A stretch of DNA of 64,000 nt from Lates calcarifer (lineage: Eukaryota > Chordata > Actinopteri > Centropomidae), in the NCBI RefSeq assembly GCF_001640805.2, contig NW_026116690.1:1-64000 (forward strand), in the 5' to 3' direction. The position numbers were made by a program, and so were the translations under genes. Shown one piece after another: positions 60,767-64,000 of this stretch. Position 1 is the first letter of the stretch; each line of letters begins with the position of its first letter. The notes beneath the pieces are model-generated. The model saw only the letters and a list, made by a program, of their open reading frames with translations. It ran no database searches and had not been told where the DNA came from.

Positions 60767-63700
60767 GTGAGTCCAGAAACCTGAGAAGAAAATGCACTGC
60801 AGCAGTACTGTTGATTATTCTTGAGTACACATCATTTCATCCACAGTGTCAGCTTAAGGTGTCTTTTTCATGTGACACAGCTATGCTAGCAGCTTCTTTG
60901 GCTTCCAGTCTTGCGCTATACTAGTCTTAGATGTGCTAAGCTAGGCTAAATCTTTAGCCAGCCTATGTGCTGGACACTCAGAGGAAAAACATGTCAAATG
61001 CATATTTTTCTAAAATATCAGACTGTTCCTTTAAACCACAGTATTTACTGCACAACACAATTTGTCACTTGAGCAGGCAGCTCCGAAACCCTGAACAAAC
61101 TCTTGGCTAAACTTTGTATACTATCTAACTAACTAGCAGGCTATTTGCTACTAACAGGCACTTCAGCTAGACCTCATCTGCAGACTATAAAAACACTTTA
61201 GGACAGTGATTAAATTTGACATCAAGCCCACAATGGGAACTATGATCTATCTGTGTTTGTCATGTATTATCATCACATTTGTACAGACACCTCTGATGGT
61301 CATGTGTTAGGAAAAACAAGTTGACACCCATTACTTTCATTTGATAAAACCCTGTCACACATCAATTCAAGATAATTTTATTTTACACATTTGCTTCAGA
61401 ATTCTTTACTAAATGCCTTTTTCACAGAAGACAATTTTACATGTCCCAGGAAATAAATGCAGGTGTTAAAAAATAAGTGAGTGTTGGCTAAAATCCATGT
61501 AGTTGCTTCAGTTTTAGGTTCCTGATACTGTTCAAGATGGCTCACAGTCACAGTGTCATGACTTGCTGGGACATTTAAACAGAGCAGTGCCATTGTTAAT
61601 GTTATCAGTAACAGCTGGGCTTTTAATGCCATGACAAGTCAAAATGTCAACTGAAAAGGGGCTATCTGTACACACCAGTGCTCCACCTATACTCAGATAT
61701 GAGGACATCTGAGTGGAGGTCAATGCCTGTGTGTGTCAATTAAAGACAAGAACAAGCAATGCATAACCAATATCAAAGGAAATATTAAAGGATTTCAATT
61801 AAATTTTTGACAGAGGGTTCTTCTATCAGCATTAAAAATGTGAGGTTTTAATTTTTTCCTGTAGTATTGCATAATACCACACAAATTAAAATGAATCAGA
61901 TTACCACAAAGGAAATACTACAAAGACAACAGCAGTTGTTCGCTTTGCATGGTTGTATGGTTTGTATGGTTAGTTATCAGATCTTACCAGTCTTTAGGTG
62001 TAAGTTCCCACTATTTGTGTATAATGTTTACAATATGTACAGACCTGCATGGAGATATGTTATGGGAAAGACACATACATGCATATGGTATTGAACATAA
62101 ATATATTGTTGTTGTCCATGAAGAATAGAGCAGATGTCCACAATGTACTTAATCATCTAGAACTGCTCACTGGTCCTCCACTTGGTGGTGCTGTTGGCTC
62201 TCTCCATATCATTCCACTGCTTTAGCATGACAATAACTGCAGTCACAGAGGGACTAGACTACACTTTTTTTTAGACAATTTTTTTTTATTTTTGCCAATG
62301 TGAAGATGGCATGTGTGTGTATGTGTGTGCAGGGGAAGATGCCCACAGTTGTACCTGCACACAGAGTAGTTGATGGCGTGTCTGAGGTAAAGATGCTCTG
62401 ATCTAGTACTTTCTGACACAGGCTGCAGAAGGTCAACACTGTCCAGCGTTTCTTCATGAGCAATATAAAGAATGGCACTTGAAGGCTATGGCCATGGCCT
62501 ACTTTTAATAAGCAGCTATCCAACTTAAGCAGACTGTGCTCAGCTGCAGCAAAAAGGGTTCAGTATGCTTCAAACCAACTAGTCTGTGTAAGTGTTGCCT
62601 GAACATATCAAAAGGCAGAGGTGCTTATACTTGTCCCAAATGGAAACACATGCACACTTGAAGGTGTAGAGCTTTGCCATCACAGAGAGGAACAAGACTT
62701 GATGATTTATGGGTTCAAGGGTGGATACCTTGGGACAATCTCTTCATGGTGCTGTACTTGGCTATTTACAAGAAAAGTGACAGAAGTAGTTGTGTGAAAA
62801 ATGGAAAAAAAGAGTTTGTAAGACAGATTAAAACTGCATACCTTCTCACCTCCACACACCTGTCCGATCACTTTATCACGTTGGTTTTGGAAAAGTTGCA
62901 GAAACTGTTAGATGCAGTCTGCCTGAAATGAAGTCGGAAACGACAACAATTGTTTGAAGCATACTGGCACCTTTGTAGGTGCCTTGTCCTGGATCCCACT
63001 CCCTTTAACCCTAAGCTCACGCCCTTACCACTGCCTTTGCTCTGTGAATGGCTACTGCAAGCTTTGTCATCTTGCCTGATGTGCCAATCAATCGCATGGC
63101 TGGGTTAGTCCTAATAATGTATTCGCATGACTCTTGTGCCTGATGTGATCAATGAAAGAGTGAGAGGCCGAAGAACACAGGGAAATAAGTTAAAGAACAA
63201 TGATTAGTAGCCAGAGGACTGACACCCATCCCCTTCCCCCCCTACCCCCTCTTCTGTCTCACCCTCCAAATCCACTTCTCTGTATCTGTCCCTACCTGGA
63301 TGTCTTTATGTGTCCTTTCTTTGTCTCTGTCTTGTACCTCTGCCCCGTCTGTTTTCCTCTCCTTCCCCTTACTCTGTGAAGTCTGGGCCTGTTTGGGCCC
63401 TAGTTAAATCCCCAACAACTCCATCCTCTTCCTCACAGCTTCCACCATCTTTTCCTGTTCGCTCAGACAATGACACTGAAGGTCAGAGAGGATCTCAGTC
63501 CTCCAATGTGCTGTTGTCTCCCACCCAAAATTTGAAGACACAGTTTCTATCCCAGACATGGGGTCCTGCACAATAACCATCTTCCTTTTTTAATACTCAA
63601 AAATCCAGCAACAACGATTTTTTTCGCCTGAGGCACAGTTTTGGTAATTTTATATTGCTATATTGCTGAATGCTAGGAATTATGATGACACATGAAATGA

Positions 63701-64000
63701 AGAAACAGAAATAGTCTTTTGCGTCACCATCTGCCAGGTGGAAATTCTTAGATTCTCCCTGAGCTGTTAGATTCTTGCAGGCCTAAACACAGATCTTGCC
63801 TTGTGTGCAATACTACATCCCCATCACCTCCGCAGAAGTACCGTAAAAAGGTGATTCATGGCAAGCTCTTCCAGAGTTAATGCCAAGATGCCAAGATAAT
63901 TGACAGTCTGTTGGTGCATTGTAAAGCAATGCAGATGACATATTATGGTTTTGCCAGCCCATACCAGTCAGATTTTCTGGTGTTCTCTCCTTCCTGCTGG
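60767..64000 (+). other. epb41: epb41 intron sequence to the window edge, no confirmed exon
   Basis: The C-terminal domain exons of 4.1R (blocks such as HTETKTITYE, ITKTVKGG) are not visible in this 3.2 kb, so the gene continues to the right. One Ser/Pro-rich open stretch near 63.4 kb is listed separately. Confidence 0.7.
63382..63573 (+). other. Candidate epb41 variable exon (unconfirmed)
   Basis: A long pyrimidine-rich tract ends TGTGAAG before 63382, after which SGPVWALVKSPTTPSSSSQL and PSFPVRSDNDTEGQRGSQ are open, in a region where 4.1R has variable exons between SAB and CTD. There is no clear consensus donor before the stop, and I recall no homologue. It could be chance. Confidence 0.2.

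Noticed and set aside
62674..62931. 85-codon frame in the last epb41 intron
   Set aside because: No splice signals in phase, no match to the expected 4.1R C-terminal domain and no other recognisable feature.

Overview
The window is nuclear DNA of a ray-finned (teleost) fish. Compact intron-containing vertebrate genes sit among many (CA)n microsatellites and fish-type transposons: L2-clade LINEs, Tc1/mariner and hAT DNA elements, a BEL/Pao gag relic and a tRNA-like SINE family. The species cannot be named from sequence alone.

Two protein genes are recognisable, both on the + strand. At 2.1-10.5 kb lies a five-exon CCN-family gene closest to CCN2/CTGF, with signal peptide, IGFBP, VWC, TSP1 and CT exons, a TATA-like box and a poly(A) signal. 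Its IGFBP exon does not keep one reading frame. From 38.16 kb to beyond the right edge lies epb41 (protein 4.1R). Fifteen exons keep phase from the long-isoform start codon through the FERM, FERM-adjacent and spectrin-actin-binding regions (720 codons). The C-terminal domain lies outside the window.

Between them (10.5-38.2 kb) no known protein gene is visible. This stretch holds transposon relics, a 26-bp-armed hairpin, a small CpG-dense block ending in a splice donor at 13.33 kb that could be a first exon of epb41, a second weaker candidate at 27.48 kb, and a cluster of splice-flanked open segments on the minus strand (17.4-18.5 kb) that may be an unrecognised or decayed gene.

The large epb41 intron at 45.4-54.4 kb carries a three-level transposon nest: an old decayed LINE split by a young, nearly full-length L2 (ORF2 intact over about 1,000 codons, ORF1 with an SGNH esterase domain), whose ORF1 is in turn split by an 831-bp hAT element with perfect 14-bp terminal inverted repeats, 8-bp target duplications and a relic BED-finger transposase exon pair.

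Regulatory structure in epb41 resembles that known for mammalian 4.1R: two tandem splice acceptors flank the upstream AUG, a second in-frame AUG precedes the FERM domain, and a 63-nt exon matching mammalian exon 16 has a TGCATG (RBFOX) motif 61 nt downstream. No bacterial, viral or CRISPR-type system is present.
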